Source of the DNA: Agromyces soli | GTDB lineage: Bacteria; Actinomycetota; Actinomycetes; Actinomycetales; Microbacteriaceae | Assembly: GCF_022811605.1 (NCBI RefSeq) | Contig: NZ_CP094533.1 | Span: 1,674,001-1,738,000, forward strand | Direction of reading: 5' to 3' | Length of the DNA stretch: 64,000 nt | Part shown: positions 56,817-64,000 of the stretch, in pieces | Position numbering within the stretch: position 1 is the stretch's first letter | Layout: each line of letters starts with the position of its first letter | The notes under the pieces: generated by a model | Databases searched by the model: none | What the model was told of the DNA's origin: nothing | Seen by the model: only the letters and a program-made list of their open reading frames with translations | Program-made: the position numbers and the translations under genes

Positions 56817-57580
56817 GATCCTTGTTCGCTGGAGCTGCCATGAGTTCTGGCGAAGGCATAGAGCTGGATAGCTGGTTCGGGGATGCGCGGATCGAAGGTG
56901 GCGGAGTTGCCATCGAGGCCCGCCTGCGCGAGCCGGGTCGACCAAGCTCCGAGGCCAGAGCCGACGAGGAAGACGATCACCCAGAGCCAGTCAGCTCCCC
57001 ACCCCCTCCGGTGAACTGCAGCCCGATGAACCCGTCGATCTGCGCGGTACCGGACCCCGCCGAGCCCGACCCGCCGGCTCCCGAGGCCGCCGAGCCGGCA
57101 CTCACGCTCCGCGACGTCGCCTCGTTCAGCCCGGGGTCCTCCACGCTCGCGAGCGAGCCGTCGGGCTGGGCGATCGTCGGGCGGCCAGTGAATCTCATCG
57201 CCGACGCCGGCATCGTCGAACGTAGCGGCACGCTGCTGGGCCGCCCCGTCGAGGTCGTGTTCACGCCGGTCTCGTTCGAGTGGGCCGCGTCGACGGGAGA
57301 ACGGGTCGTGACCGCATCCGCGGGCCGCAGTTGGGATGCGCTCGGCCTCCCGGAGCTCGCGGGCACCGACACCTCGCTCCGCCTCCAGCGCGCGGGGCGC
57401 GCCACCGTGAGCCTGACCGTGCACTACACCGCCGAGTACCGATTCGCGGGTTCGGGGTGGCGAGGCATCCCCGGCACCCTGTCCGTCGAAGCCGGTGAGC
57501 TCGAGTTCCTGGTCGGCACCTTCGAAACCGTGCTCACCGACGGCGATTGCCGGGCGAATCCCACCGGGCCGGGATGCTGA
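56789..57580 (+). CDS. Secreted protein of unknown function
   Basis: The 263-aa protein begins with a weak hydrophobic segment (MAWRELLLVGSLFAGAAMSS), then an acidic region, a short Pro-rich stretch EPVSSPPPPVNCSPMNPSICAVPDPAEPDPP and a beta-rich C-terminal part (residues 105-263: VGRPVNLIADAGIVERSGTL, VVFTPVSFEWAASTG, VSLTVHYTAEYRF). The look is that of an Ig/PKD-like surface domain. Four Cys (two central, two terminal) might form disulfides. It is co-transcribed with the preceding lipoprotein, with which it shares 28 nt. Confidence 0.65.
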   Translation: MAWRELLLVGSLFAGAAMSSGEGIELDSWFGDARIEGGGVAIEARLREPGRPSSEARADEEDDHPEPVSSPPPPVNCSPMNPSICAVPDPAEPDPPAPEAAEPALTLRDVASFSPGSSTLASEPSGWAIVGRPVNLIADAGIVERSGTLLGRPVEVVFTPVSFEWAASTGERVVTASAGRSWDALGLPELAGTDTSLRLQRAGRATVSLTVHYTAEYRFAGSGWRGIPGTLSVEAGELEFLVGTFETVLTDGDCRANPTGPGC

Positions 57581-57882
57581 TCGCGTCACACTCCGACACA
57601 CAGCCGGATCCCGTGCCGATTTCGTGATGTGGAGAGTCTTCCGATGGAAGACACAGGTGGGCTATGTTAGCCAGTACTCCAACTCAGCGGGCGTCCGCCC
57701 GTGCCTCCACGTTGATTGCCCGGGGGCGGATCCATCCGTGCGGCATGACCCGATTCGAGTGCGGCCGCCACCAGCGTTCCGCCTCGGCCCCCGCGGGGCG
57801 TCCGCGGAGCGCGACGACCGGTCCGGTCGCCTGCGCAGGGCGGGCACGAGCCGCCCATAGGCACGAACGAAGGAAACACAGC
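57581..57882 (+). promoter_or_regulatory. Long 5' region of the cold-shock gene
   Basis: This 302-nt stretch has no credible gene. It holds a perfect hairpin GTCTTCC-GAT-GGAAGAC (57636-57652) and a possible promoter TCCGAT (57640-57645) N17 TATGTT (57663-57668). If used, the leader would be about 200 nt, the sort of structured cold-shock leader known from other cspA genes. GAAGGAAA precedes ATG 57883. Confidence 0.5.
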
Positions 57883-58086
57883 ATGGCAACCGGAACCGTC
57901 AAGTGGTTCAACGCCGAAAAGGGCTACGGCTTCATCTCCCCGGACGACGGCAGCGCTGACGTCTTCGCGCACTTCAGCGCGATCGACGGCAACGGCTACC
58001 GCTCGCTCGACGAGGGGCAGAAGGTCGAGTTCGACGTCGCGCAGGGTCAGAAGGGCCCGCAGGCGGAGAAGATCCGCGCGATCTGA
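57883..58086 (+). CDS. cspA: Cold-shock protein (CspA family)
   Basis: This 67-aa RNA chaperone is a single OB-fold cold-shock domain. Seen: [20 protein letters not shown] with RNP1 (KGYGFI), and VFAHFSAID as RNP2 (VFAHF), then [22 protein letters not shown]. It melts RNA secondary structure at low temperature or in fast growth. A perfect terminator follows 20 nt after the stop. Confidence 0.97.
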   Translation: MATGTVKWFNAEKGYGFISPDDGSADVFAHFSAIDGNGYRSLDEGQKVEFDVAQGQKGPQAEKIRAI

Positions 58087-58105
58087 TCTCGGCACCGAAC
58101 GACCT

Positions 58106-58145
58106 GAACGCCGCGGGGTGAACTCCCCGCGGCGTTCATCGTTTC
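58106..58145 (+). terminator. Terminator after cspA
   Basis: GAACGCCGCGGGG (58106-58118) pairs over 13 bp with CCCCGCGGCGTTC (58125-58137) around TGAACT; a short ATCGTTT follows. Confidence 0.88.
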
Positions 58146-58257
58146 CGGACTGCCGCCCGGATGCCCCGCCGCCCCAGCGTCGCCACAGCTTCGGCCAATA
58201 CGCTCACGGGAATCGGATCGCCCGATCCGGCGACACGCACCTGGAAGGAACAGTCCG

Positions 58258-58626
58258 ATGCAGTGCCCCGTTGACGGCGCCGTGCTCGTGATGAGCGAGC
58301 GCAGCGGAATCGAAATCGACTACTGCCCCACCTGCCGCGGCGTCTGGCTCGACCGCGGCGAGCTCGACAAGATCCTCGAGCGCGCCGCTCGCGAGCAGGG
58401 CGCGCAGGCGCCCCAGCAGTCGGCCCCGCAGCAGCCGCAGTACCAGCAGCCGCAGTACCAGCAGCCCGCGCAGCAGGGCAGTCAGAACCCGATGGACCTG
58501 CTGCGTCAGATGACCGGCCAGGGCCAGGGCTACGAGCAGCGCGGCTACGACGACCGCCGCGGCTACGACCAGGGCTACCCCCGAAAGAAGAAGAAGGAGA
58601 GCTGGCTCTCCGAGCTCTTCGACTGA
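58258..58626 (+). CDS. TFIIB-type zinc-ribbon protein
   Basis: The 122-aa protein starts with a zinc ribbon: MQCPVDGAVL has the first Cys (CPxD in place of CPxC) and YCPTCRGVWLDRGELDKIL has the CPxC pair and the characteristic GVWLDRGEL of zf-TFIIB proteins. The middle is Gln/Pro-rich with QPQYQ repeats, then GYEQRGYDDRRGYDQGYPRKKKK (basic/aromatic repeats) and a final WLSELFD. The low-complexity tail suggests nucleic-acid or phase-related binding; function not known. Confidence 0.82.
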   Translation: MQCPVDGAVLVMSERSGIEIDYCPTCRGVWLDRGELDKILERAAREQGAQAPQQSAPQQPQYQQPQYQQPAQQGSQNPMDLLRQMTGQGQGYEQRGYDDRRGYDQGYPRKKKKESWLSELFD

Positions 58627-58682
58627 GTCGGCCCGCCGCCAGCGCGGGGGCGCGGGAGCGCGGGCCCACGCGCACGCGCGCG

Positions 58683-59102
58683 CTACGCCTGCGGGCCGCC
58701 CGAGATGTTCACGACCCAGCTGATCCCGAAGCGGTCGACCAGCATGCCGAACGCGTCGCCCCACGGTGCCACGACGAGGGGCTCGACGACCGTGCCGCCG
58801 TCGACGAGCCGGTCGTAGTAGCCGCGCAGCACGGCGTCGTCATCGCCCGAGAGCGAGACCGAGAAGCCGGCCGCGGGGCGGTACTCCAGATGCGAGGGGG
58901 TGTCGGCGGCCATCAGCGTGACGCCGTGCTCGCCGTCGATCTGGCCGTGCATGATCTTGTCGGCGTCGGCCGAGTCGTCGGCCTGGCCGAAGTCGGCGAA
59001 GGTCGACATGTTCAGCGTGCCGCCGAACACCGAGTGGTAGAACTCGAGCGCCTGGCGCGCCTCGTCGCGGAAGTTCAGGTACGGATTCAGCGTGACGGAC
59101 AT
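58683..59102 (-). CDS. VOC-superfamily (PhnB-like) protein
   Basis: This 139-aa protein resembles the PhnB/3-demethylubiquinone-methyltransferase-like glyoxalase fold: LNPYLNFRDEARQALEFYHSVFGG, a histidine in KIMHGQID, and the C-terminal PWGDAFGMLVDRFGISWVVNIS. Ligand residues for a metal are incomplete, as in many PhnB-like proteins. It is divergent from an ArsR/SRPBCC pair, a combination often seen together in actinobacteria. Confidence 0.88.
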   Translation of the reverse strand: MSVTLNPYLNFRDEARQALEFYHSVFGGTLNMSTFADFGQADDSADADKIMHGQIDGEHGVTLMAADTPSHLEYRPAAGFSVSLSGDDDAVLRGYYDRLVDGGTVVEPLVVAPWGDAFGMLVDRFGISWVVNISGGPQA

Positions 59103-59205
59103 CACTGCTCCTTCGATCGAATCGGTTTCGCGCCGATTCTGCTCCCCTCGTGGGCCGCGCGCGAGGGGTGCGCGTGAATTCGAACCGACGACTTCCGCAG
59201 ATCGC

Positions 59206-59253
59206 TTGACGTGCAGGATGCCTCGGCGTATCTTAATCAACTATCAGGTTGAT
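59206..59253 (+). promoter_or_regulatory. ArsR-gene promoter and palindromic operator
   Basis: TTGACG (59206-59211) and TATCTT (59229-59234) are 17 nt apart. ATCAAC-N6-GTTGAT (59236-59253) follows immediately, then two TTGATCA copies (59250-59256, 59265-59271). The AT-rich array probably binds the ArsR protein, which would then be autoregulatory. Confidence 0.75.
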
Positions 59254-59296
59254 CAAACTATAAGTTGATCACCCACTGAACGAGAGGAGGCGCGAG

Positions 59297-59731
59297 ATGA
59301 TCCTGGACCCGTCGTCCGACGACCGCCTCGACCGCGCCTTCCTCGCGCTCGCCGACCCGGTCCGCCGCCGCATCGTCGCCCGCCTGAGCCGCGGGCCCGC
59401 GACGGTCAACGAGCTCGCCGAGCCGTTCGCCATCAGCAAGCAGGCGGTGTCGAAGCACATCCAGGTGCTCGAGCACGCCGGGCTCGTCACGCGCACGCGC
59501 GACGCGCAGCGCCGGCCCGTGCACCTCGACCCCGCCGCGCTCGAAGCCCTCACCGCGTGGATCGACCGCTACCGGCTGATCCACGAGCAGCGTTTCCGTT
59601 CGCTCGACGCGCTGCTCGCCGACGACTCGCCAGTGGGCGGGTCGCCCTCCCCGAAGCAGGATGCCTCGGTCGAGGCATCCGACCCGGGTGCCGGCGCCGC
59701 CGGCCCCGCACCGGAATCGAGTCCATCATGA
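59297..59731 (+). CDS. ArsR-family transcriptional regulator
   Basis: The 144-aa winged-helix protein shows LDRAFLALADPVRRRIVARLSRGPATVNELAEPFAISKQAVSKHIQVLEHAGLV, the standard ArsR fold of the group coupled to SRPBCC proteins (read here in sections). No metal-binding cysteines are visible, so it is probably not a metal sensor. GAGAGGAGG precedes ATG 59297. Its C-terminal coding part contains a 22-bp palindrome GGATGCCTCG-GT-CGAGGCATCC (59659-59680). Confidence 0.93.
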   Translation: MILDPSSDDRLDRAFLALADPVRRRIVARLSRGPATVNELAEPFAISKQAVSKHIQVLEHAGLVTRTRDAQRRPVHLDPAALEALTAWIDRYRLIHEQRFRSLDALLADDSPVGGSPSPKQDASVEASDPGAGAAGPAPESSPS

Positions 59732-60198
59732 CGAACCCCGTCACCATCACCGCCCCCGAGGGCCTGCCCTTCATCGACATCGTCCGAGAGTTCGACGCGC
59801 CCGTCGAGCGTCTCTTCCGGGCGCACCGCGAGCCCGAGCTCGTGAAGCAGTGGCTCGGGCCGAACGGCTACGAGATGCAGATCGAGCAGTGGGACTTCGT
59901 GAGCCACGGCGGCTACCGCTACGTCCACACCGACGGTCAGGGCGAGCGCTACGCGTTCAACGGCAGCTTCCACTCCGTGCGCGAGAACGAACTCGCCGTG
60001 CAGACCTTCGAGTTCGAGGGCTACCCCGACGTCGTGGCCATCGAGACGATCCGGTTCGAGGACCTCGGCGGCGGCCGCACCCGGCTCGCCATCCACTCGG
60101 TCTACCCGAGCGTCGAGGCCCGCGACGGCATGGTCGCGAGCGACATGGAACGCGGCCTCACCGAGGGCTACGCGCGTCTCGACGACGTCGTCGCCTGA
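59728..60198 (+). CDS. SRPBCC/AHSA1-like protein
   Basis: This 156-aa protein belongs to the Bet v1-like SRPBCC superfamily (AHSA1 group): IVREFDAPVERLFRAHREPELVKQWLGP, MQIEQWDFVSHGGYRYVH and the last helix MERGLTEGYARLDDVVA. It has a hydrophobic ligand cavity; the natural ligand is unknown. ATG 59728 overlaps the ArsR stop (ATGA). Confidence 0.92.
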   Translation: MTNPVTITAPEGLPFIDIVREFDAPVERLFRAHREPELVKQWLGPNGYEMQIEQWDFVSHGGYRYVHTDGQGERYAFNGSFHSVRENELAVQTFEFEGYPDVVAIETIRFEDLGGGRTRLAIHSVYPSVEARDGMVASDMERGLTEGYARLDDVVA

Positions 60199-60210
60199 GC
60201 GATCGGAGCA

Positions 60211-60246
60211 GCGCCGCTGAGGTCCCGGATCGGGGCTCAGCGGCGC
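60211..60246 (+). terminator. Terminator after the SRPBCC gene
   Basis: GCGCCGCTGAG (60211-60221) pairs perfectly with CTCAGCGGCGC (60236-60246), and the loop has a further CCC/GGG pairing. A second small hairpin GGGGTGC-CCG-GCACCCC lies at 60263-60279. Confidence 0.75.
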
Positions 60247-60364
60247 AGTCGTCTCCGCTTCAGGGGTGCCCGGCACCCCCGTTCGCGTCACCCGGCGACC
60301 AACCTCGCTCAGGGCATTGCGCGCCGCCCCCCGACGGGGTCATCATGTCCCGGGGAGGGTTGCA

Positions 60365-60772
60365 ATGGGGTGGGACTCGAACGCGGAGCGATCGGCGGTG
60401 CGCCTCGTCGGAGCGCCGCCCCCGCCGCCCGGCGAGTTCGACGTCGCAGAGGATGCCTCGGTGTCCGTGCTCGGCCGGCTTCCCGTGGATTCCCTCGTCG
60501 ACGCGCTCGCCGATTCGCCCCGAGTCGTGCCCTGGGAGGCCGACGTGGTGGTCGCGGTCGTCGACGACGAGCGATCGCTGCACGGCCTCGCGGGCTGGCT
60601 GCGCGAGTGCGGCGTGGTCGCCCCGGTCTGGGTGGTGCACGGCGGTGTGCAGGGTCCGGCGCCCGGCGCGGACGCCGTGCGCGGCGTCATGCGCGACGCC
60701 GGCTACGGCGCGCTCGTGGTGAGTCGCGTCACCGCTGCCTGGTCGGCGACGCGCTTCGCGATGCCCGCCTGA
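60365..60772 (+). CDS. Small protein, weakly DUF3052-like
   Basis: The 135-aa protein begins at ATG 60365 behind GGGAGGG; the open frame runs back to 60266 but without support. It alternates acidic helices and strands: VLGRLPVDSLVDALADSP, DVVVAVVDDERSLHGLAGWLREC, VVAPVWVVHGG and the ending GYGALVVSRVTAAWSATRFAMPA. The W-S-x-T-R-x-x-x-P end resembles DUF3052 proteins of actinobacteria, but I would not call it firmly. Confidence 0.55.
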   Translation: MGWDSNAERSAVRLVGAPPPPPGEFDVAEDASVSVLGRLPVDSLVDALADSPRVVPWEADVVVAVVDDERSLHGLAGWLRECGVVAPVWVVHGGVQGPAPGADAVRGVMRDAGYGALVVSRVTAAWSATRFAMPA

Positions 60773-60924
60773 GCCGGCGCGGGCCCTGAGCCAGCGCACG
60801 CCCTGAGACCGCGCGCTCGCATGCAGCGCGCACGCCGTCAAGCCCGTGCGGCGAGGGCGGAAGCGGGGTAGACCGGACGGTGGGGGTCCGTCGCCGCGAC
60901 TCCCGTGACCGAACGGAGTCGCCG

Positions 60925-62109
60925 ATGACCGGGTTCGACCCAGTGCCCACGGAGGCCTCCGCCTGGACGGCGCCCCCGGCGCCGCGGCTCGGCATCGAGG
61001 AGGAGTTCGCCCTCGTCGTGCCGCGCACCCTCGAGCCCGCGGACGCCGCGGCGGCCGTGCGCGAACGACTGGACGAGGTGAGCCTGCCCGGGTCGCCCCG
61101 CATCGAGGGCGAGTTCCTCGCCCACCAGCTCGAGTACGCGACCCCGGTCTGCGACGACGCGAGGGCGGCGGCGCCGCTCTTGCTGCGCGCCCGGCGCGAG
61201 CTCGCCGCCGCGGCCGCCGGGCTCGGCCTCGGGGTCGCCTCGAGCGGCACGCTGCTGCACGAGGCGGACTCCCCGGAGCCCGCCGACGGCGCCAGGTACC
61301 GTCGGATCGCGGCCGACATCCGGGGCCTCCTCGACGACCACCAGGTCTGCGGCATGCACGTCCACCTCGGTTACGACGACCCCGAGCAGCGGATCGAGGC
61401 GCTGAATCGCCTGCGCGGCTGGGTCCCGCTGCTGACCGCGCTCGCCGCCAACTCGCCATTCTGGCGCGGTCGCGACACCGGCTTCGCCAGCTGGCGCACG
61501 ATCCTCCTGCGGCGCTGGGTCTCGATCGGCGTGCCGGCGCCGTTCGCCGACTTCGCGGACTACACGCGCCGCCGCACGCAGGTGCTCGCCGCCGTCGGCG
61601 ACGACGACGCGGCCCTCGTCACCTGGACGGTGCGCCTCTCGCACCACCTGCCCACGATCGAGCTGCGCTTCGGCGACGCGCAGCTCGAGGTGCGCGACAC
61701 GGTCGCGATCTGCGGCTTCGTCCGGCTCGTCGCCGCGCGGATGATGCGGATGCCGCAGCCGCCGTCGGCGATCGACGCCGACGTGCTGAACACGGCGGTG
61801 TGGACCGCGGCGCGTGACGGGCACGCCGCGCGCGTCCCCCATCCGCTCGGCGAGGGGGTCGCCCCGCTCGGCGCGCTGGTGGAGTGGGCGCTCGACTGGT
61901 GCGGTTCGCCGGGGTCGGTGGCGCGCGACGTCCGCTCCCTCCTCGCCCGCGGCTCGGGCGCCGAGCGGCAGCGCCGGGCGTACGCGTCCGGCGGACTCTC
62001 CGGGCTCGGCGCCGCGGTGGCCGCCCACCACGGGCCGCTCCGCACCTCCGGGCTAGCACCGGCCGGCGAAGGGGTCAAGCCCGATGCGGCCGAGGCGGCT
62101 GTGGAGTAG
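60925..62109 (+). CDS. Carboxylate-amine ligase, YbdK/GCS2 type
   Basis: This 394-aa protein matches the glutamate-cysteine ligase family 2 (YbdK). Seen: RLGIEEEFALVV (the ExEF motif), IEGEFLAHQLEYATPVC, QVCGMHVHLGYDD, LTALAANSPFWRGRDTGFASWRTI and THHLPTIELRFGDAQ as SHHLPTIELRFGDAQ. It makes a weak gamma-glutamyl-cysteine type bond in vitro in relatives; the true substrate in mycothiol-using actinobacteria is unsettled. ATG 60925 is chosen over 60880, which would add a basic non-conserved stretch. Confidence 0.9.
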   Translation: MTGFDPVPTEASAWTAPPAPRLGIEEEFALVVPRTLEPADAAAAVRERLDEVSLPGSPRIEGEFLAHQLEYATPVCDDARAAAPLLLRARRELAAAAAGLGLGVASSGTLLHEADSPEPADGARYRRIAADIRGLLDDHQVCGMHVHLGYDDPEQRIEALNRLRGWVPLLTALAANSPFWRGRDTGFASWRTILLRRWVSIGVPAPFADFADYTRRRTQVLAAVGDDDAALVTWTVRLSHHLPTIELRFGDAQLEVRDTVAICGFVRLVAARMMRMPQPPSAIDADVLNTAVWTAARDGHAARVPHPLGEGVAPLGALVEWALDWCGSPGSVARDVRSLLARGSGAERQRRAYASGGLSGLGAAVAAHHGPLRTSGLAPAGEGVKPDAAEAAVE

Positions 62110-62179
62110 CTTCATTCTGCCGAGGGCGGCGTCGCGCTCGGCTCGGGGAACACCACATCGGGGAACAAGGGGAGCCGCC

Positions 62180-62437
62180 ATGACCATCGAGGCACCGCAG
62201 CCCATCGGCGCGAGACGCGCCATGCTTCCGCCCATCGGCCTCTGGTGGCCGATGCTCGAGCCCACCCTGCAGCGCGAGATCCTGGAGCACCCGAGCGCCC
62301 CGCTGCGCCGCGTCGTCGTCCGCCGGATCTACGAGCTGTGCGAGCTCGAACGCTTCCCGATGCGCGATTACGTGCGCCTCAGCGAGAACGAGCGCGCCTA
62401 CCTCGCAGGCTGGACGCACACCGCGGCCTGGGAGTGA
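62180..62437 (+). CDS. Small conserved-looking protein of unknown function
   Basis: This 85-aa protein has no family I recognise. It contains GLWWPMLEPTLQREILEHP and RRIYELCELERFPMRDYVRLSENERAYL (helical, acidic), ending AGWTHTAAWE. AAGGGGAGC precedes ATG 62180. Its stop shares one base with the start of the next gene (TGATG), so the two are translationally coupled. Confidence 0.65.
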   Translation: MTIEAPQPIGARRAMLPPIGLWWPMLEPTLQREILEHPSAPLRRVVVRRIYELCELERFPMRDYVRLSENERAYLAGWTHTAAWE

Positions 62438-62952
62438 TGGCGGCGCACCCGACGGGCGCCGGCCCCGACGCCGACGCCGATCCCGCCGACGGTCGTACTG
62501 AGACCGCCACCGAACGGTACGACCGCAACTGGAACGAGCTGCTGCAGGAGCTCCGCGCGGTGCAGACGGGCACACAGATCCTCTCCGGGTTCCTGCTCGC
62601 GGTCGCCTTCCAGCCGCGCTTCGACGAGCTCGACCCGTACGCCCACACCCTCTACCTCTGCCTCGTCGTGGCCGCGGGGCTCGCGACCCTGCTGGGGCTC
62701 GCCCCGGTGATGCTGCACCGCGCGCTGTTCCGGCAGCACGCCAAGCAGCGCCTCGTGCGCACGGCGAACCGGCTGCTGATCGCCCAGATCGCGGTCGTCT
62801 CCTTCATCGCGGCGGGCGTCACGGGGCTCATCTTCGACGTCGCCGCGGGCCGCGAGATCGGCGTGCTCGCGCTCTGCATCGCGGCGGTCGTCGTCATCGG
62901 CTTCTGGTCGATCATGACGTGGACAGGATGGCGCGCACGCCTCGACCCGTAG
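62437..62952 (+). CDS. DUF6328-type membrane protein
   Basis: The 171-aa protein has a short acidic N-terminus, then RYDRNWNELLQELRAVQTGTQILSGFLLAVAFQPRF (typical opening of this family), and four hydrophobic helices: FLLAVAFQ, LYLCLVVAAGLATLLGLAP, LIAQIAVVSFIAAGVTGLI and VLALCIAAVVVIGFWSIMTW. ATG 62437 (TGATG) is favoured; GTG 62434 is next to it. Function unknown. Confidence 0.72.
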   Translation: MAAHPTGAGPDADADPADGRTETATERYDRNWNELLQELRAVQTGTQILSGFLLAVAFQPRFDELDPYAHTLYLCLVVAAGLATLLGLAPVMLHRALFRQHAKQRLVRTANRLLIAQIAVVSFIAAGVTGLIFDVAAGREIGVLALCIAAVVVIGFWSIMTWTGWRARLDP

Positions 62953-62987
62953 GCTCGGCGTGTGGATGACCCGACCGGACCGGCCGC

Positions 62988-63911
62988 ATGATCGGCGTGC
63001 TCACCGGCTTCGTCGTCATCGCGCTCGCCGTCGTCGTCGGCTGGATCACCGCCCGCTCTGGCCTGTTCGGCCCCGAAGCCCGGCCGGTGCTCGCGAAGCT
63101 CACCTTCAACGTGCTCGCCCCGTTCCTGCTGTTCTCGGTGCTCTCGACCGCGAACGTGCAGCAGTTGTTCTCGACCCTGCTGCCCGTCTCCGCGATCGCG
63201 GCCGCGACGATGATGCTGCTGTTCGGCCTCGTGTCGATGCTGCTGCTCCGCCGTCGGCTCGCCGACACGGTGATCGGTTCCCTCGCCTCCGGCTACGTGA
63301 ACGGCAACAACATCGGCATCCCGATCGCGGTGTACATGCTGGGCGACGCGGCACTGTCGGTGCCGATCGTGCTGCTGCAGCTCCTGCTCTTCGCCCCGGT
63401 CGCGCTCGCGGTGCTCGGCGCCGTCGTGGAGCGGCGCACCTCGGTCGCCGCGATCGTGCGCGGCACGCTCACGAACCCGATCATCGTCGGTTCGCTCGCG
63501 GGGGTGCTCGTCGCCGTCAGCGGGATCGAGCTGCCGCCGATCGTGCTCGACCCGATCGAGCTCATCGGGCACGCGGCCGTGCCGCTCATGCTCATCTCCT
63601 ACGGGATGTCGCTGCACGGCCGCCGGCTGCTCGCACCGGGCGGCGCACGGGTCGAGGTGTTCATCGCCGCCGGGCTGAAGCTCCTCGCGATGCCCGTCGT
63701 GGCGTGGGCGCTCGGCCGCTTCGTCTTCGGGCTCGACGACGCCTCGCTCTACGCGGTCACCGTGCTCGCCGCGCTGCCGACGGCGCAGAACGTCTTCAAC
63801 TACGCGCAGCGCTACGAGACCGCGGAGGTGCTCGCGCGCGACACCATCTTCGTGACCACGGTGGGTGCGGTGCCGGTGCTCACCGTCATCGCGCTGCTGC
63901 TCGGCACCTGA
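62988..63911 (+). CDS. AEC-family (auxin-efflux-carrier-like) transporter
   Basis: This 307-aa membrane protein has about ten helices in the AEC pattern: FVVIALAVVVGWITARSGLFG, KLTFNVLAPFLLFSVLS, GYVNGNNIGIPIAVYMLGD (the conserved Asn-rich first crossing), LTNPIIVGSLAGVLVA and ALPTAQNVFNYAQRY in the second half. Bacterial members export or import malate, malonate or other small acids. ATG 62988 has no clear ribosome site. Convergent with a gene whose 3' end is at 63915. Confidence 0.9.
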   Translation: MIGVLTGFVVIALAVVVGWITARSGLFGPEARPVLAKLTFNVLAPFLLFSVLSTANVQQLFSTLLPVSAIAAATMMLLFGLVSMLLLRRRLADTVIGSLASGYVNGNNIGIPIAVYMLGDAALSVPIVLLQLLLFAPVALAVLGAVVERRTSVAAIVRGTLTNPIIVGSLAGVLVAVSGIELPPIVLDPIELIGHAAVPLMLISYGMSLHGRRLLAPGGARVEVFIAAGLKLLAMPVVAWALGRFVFGLDDASLYAVTVLAALPTAQNVFNYAQRYETAEVLARDTIFVTTVGAVPVLTVIALLLGT

Positions 63912-63914
63912 GGC

Positions 63915-64000
63915 TCAGCTGCGCCAGCCGTGCAGCACGCGGGCCCAGAACCGGGACCACGCCGTCGCCGGGGCGAGCAGGCGGCGGCGCGCGGCGAGCT
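63915..64000 (-). CDS. 3' end of a minus-strand gene (partial)
   Basis: An open minus-strand frame enters from the right edge and ends at TGA (63917-63915), 4 nt from the AEC stop. The visible end reads LLAPATAWSRFWARVLHGWRS. The choice of frame rests on the tight convergent position and the lack of any plus-strand alternative; no family can be named. Confidence 0.5.
   Translation of the reverse strand, partial: LAARRRLLAPATAWSRFWARVLHGWRS

Noticed and set aside
1..64000. tRNA, rRNA, CRISPR arrays, transposases
   Set aside because: Scanned both strands by eye for CCA-type tRNA ends, spaced repeats and DDE/serine recombinase motifs; none found. Degenerate small RNAs cannot be excluded.

Overview
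The window is a chromosomal segment of a very GC-rich Gram-positive actinobacterium, most likely of the Microbacteriaceae. Evidence: strong GC bias at third codon positions, many GTG and some TTG starts, ATGA/GTGA overlaps between operon genes, start codons 6-7 nt after a TANNNT box (leaderless mRNAs), paired CIRCE and HAIR heat-shock operators, an LAXTG-type sortase signal and fused ECF transporter subunits. I see no rRNA, tRNA, CRISPR array, transposase or phage module. Genus-level identity cannot be settled by reading alone.

Layout. 1-9187: one tightly coupled plus-strand operon with the end of a Dpp/Opp-type peptide ABC transporter (DppC-DppD-DppF), a prolidase-like amidohydrolase, a DUF885 peptidase, a SnoaL-like protein, a DapA-family lyase and a three-subunit HcnABC/LhpBEF-like flavin dehydrogenase. 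It fits import and breakdown of imino-acid (hydroxyproline-type) or opine-like compounds. 9356-15460: DMT transporter, F420/NADP-type oxidoreductase, lipoprotein, alpha/beta hydrolase, DUF1905 protein, MetE/UROD-like protein and Ogt. 15473-16017: hsp20 under CIRCE plus HAIR. 16096-24189: divergent murQ and an RpiR regulator, then an amino-sugar salvage operon (GNAT, PIG-L deacetylase, CUT1 sugar ABC transporter, BadF/NagK-like kinase). 24297-28548: MarR regulator divergent from a polar amino-acid ABC transporter plus aldo-keto reductase.

28634-31264: a QorR/Qor2-like redox pair (HxlR plus NmrA-type reductase) and a TetR/FBP-domain pair with a perfect 18-bp operator. 31595-36734: a 1213-aa cell-wall-anchored GH123/DUF4091-like hydrolase followed by a ROK regulator. 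36753-41110: an XRE-ImmA/IrrE metallopeptidase regulator divergent from an SNF2 helicase. 41192-44555: MFS permease, PPOX flavoprotein, MarR and a 3-hydroxyacyl-CoA dehydrogenase. 44681-48564: a heterodimeric ABC exporter behind two CGATATATCG palindromes. 48846-52553: leaderless metH (B12-dependent methionine synthase). 52625-55976: an ECF importer with T, A and A' fused in one chain, its S component and a DUF4430 (transcobalamin-like) lipoprotein. 56250-63911: two secreted unknowns, cspA, a zinc-ribbon protein, a VOC/ArsR/SRPBCC set, YbdK-type ligase, small unknowns and an AEC transporter; a minus-strand gene end enters at 63915.

The main non-gene signals are a family of four intergenic palindromes of exactly 52 bp (9209, 24215, 30054, 41142), a second family of about 70-73 bp (13670, 31344, 37857) one arm of which also forms the 5' end of the XRE-ImmA gene, perfect bidirectional terminators between convergent genes, and several palindromic operators next to regulators. 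The best candidate for an under-described system is the fused ECF/DUF4430 import operon beside metH; the amino-sugar salvage operon with its own PIG-L deacetylase is second.
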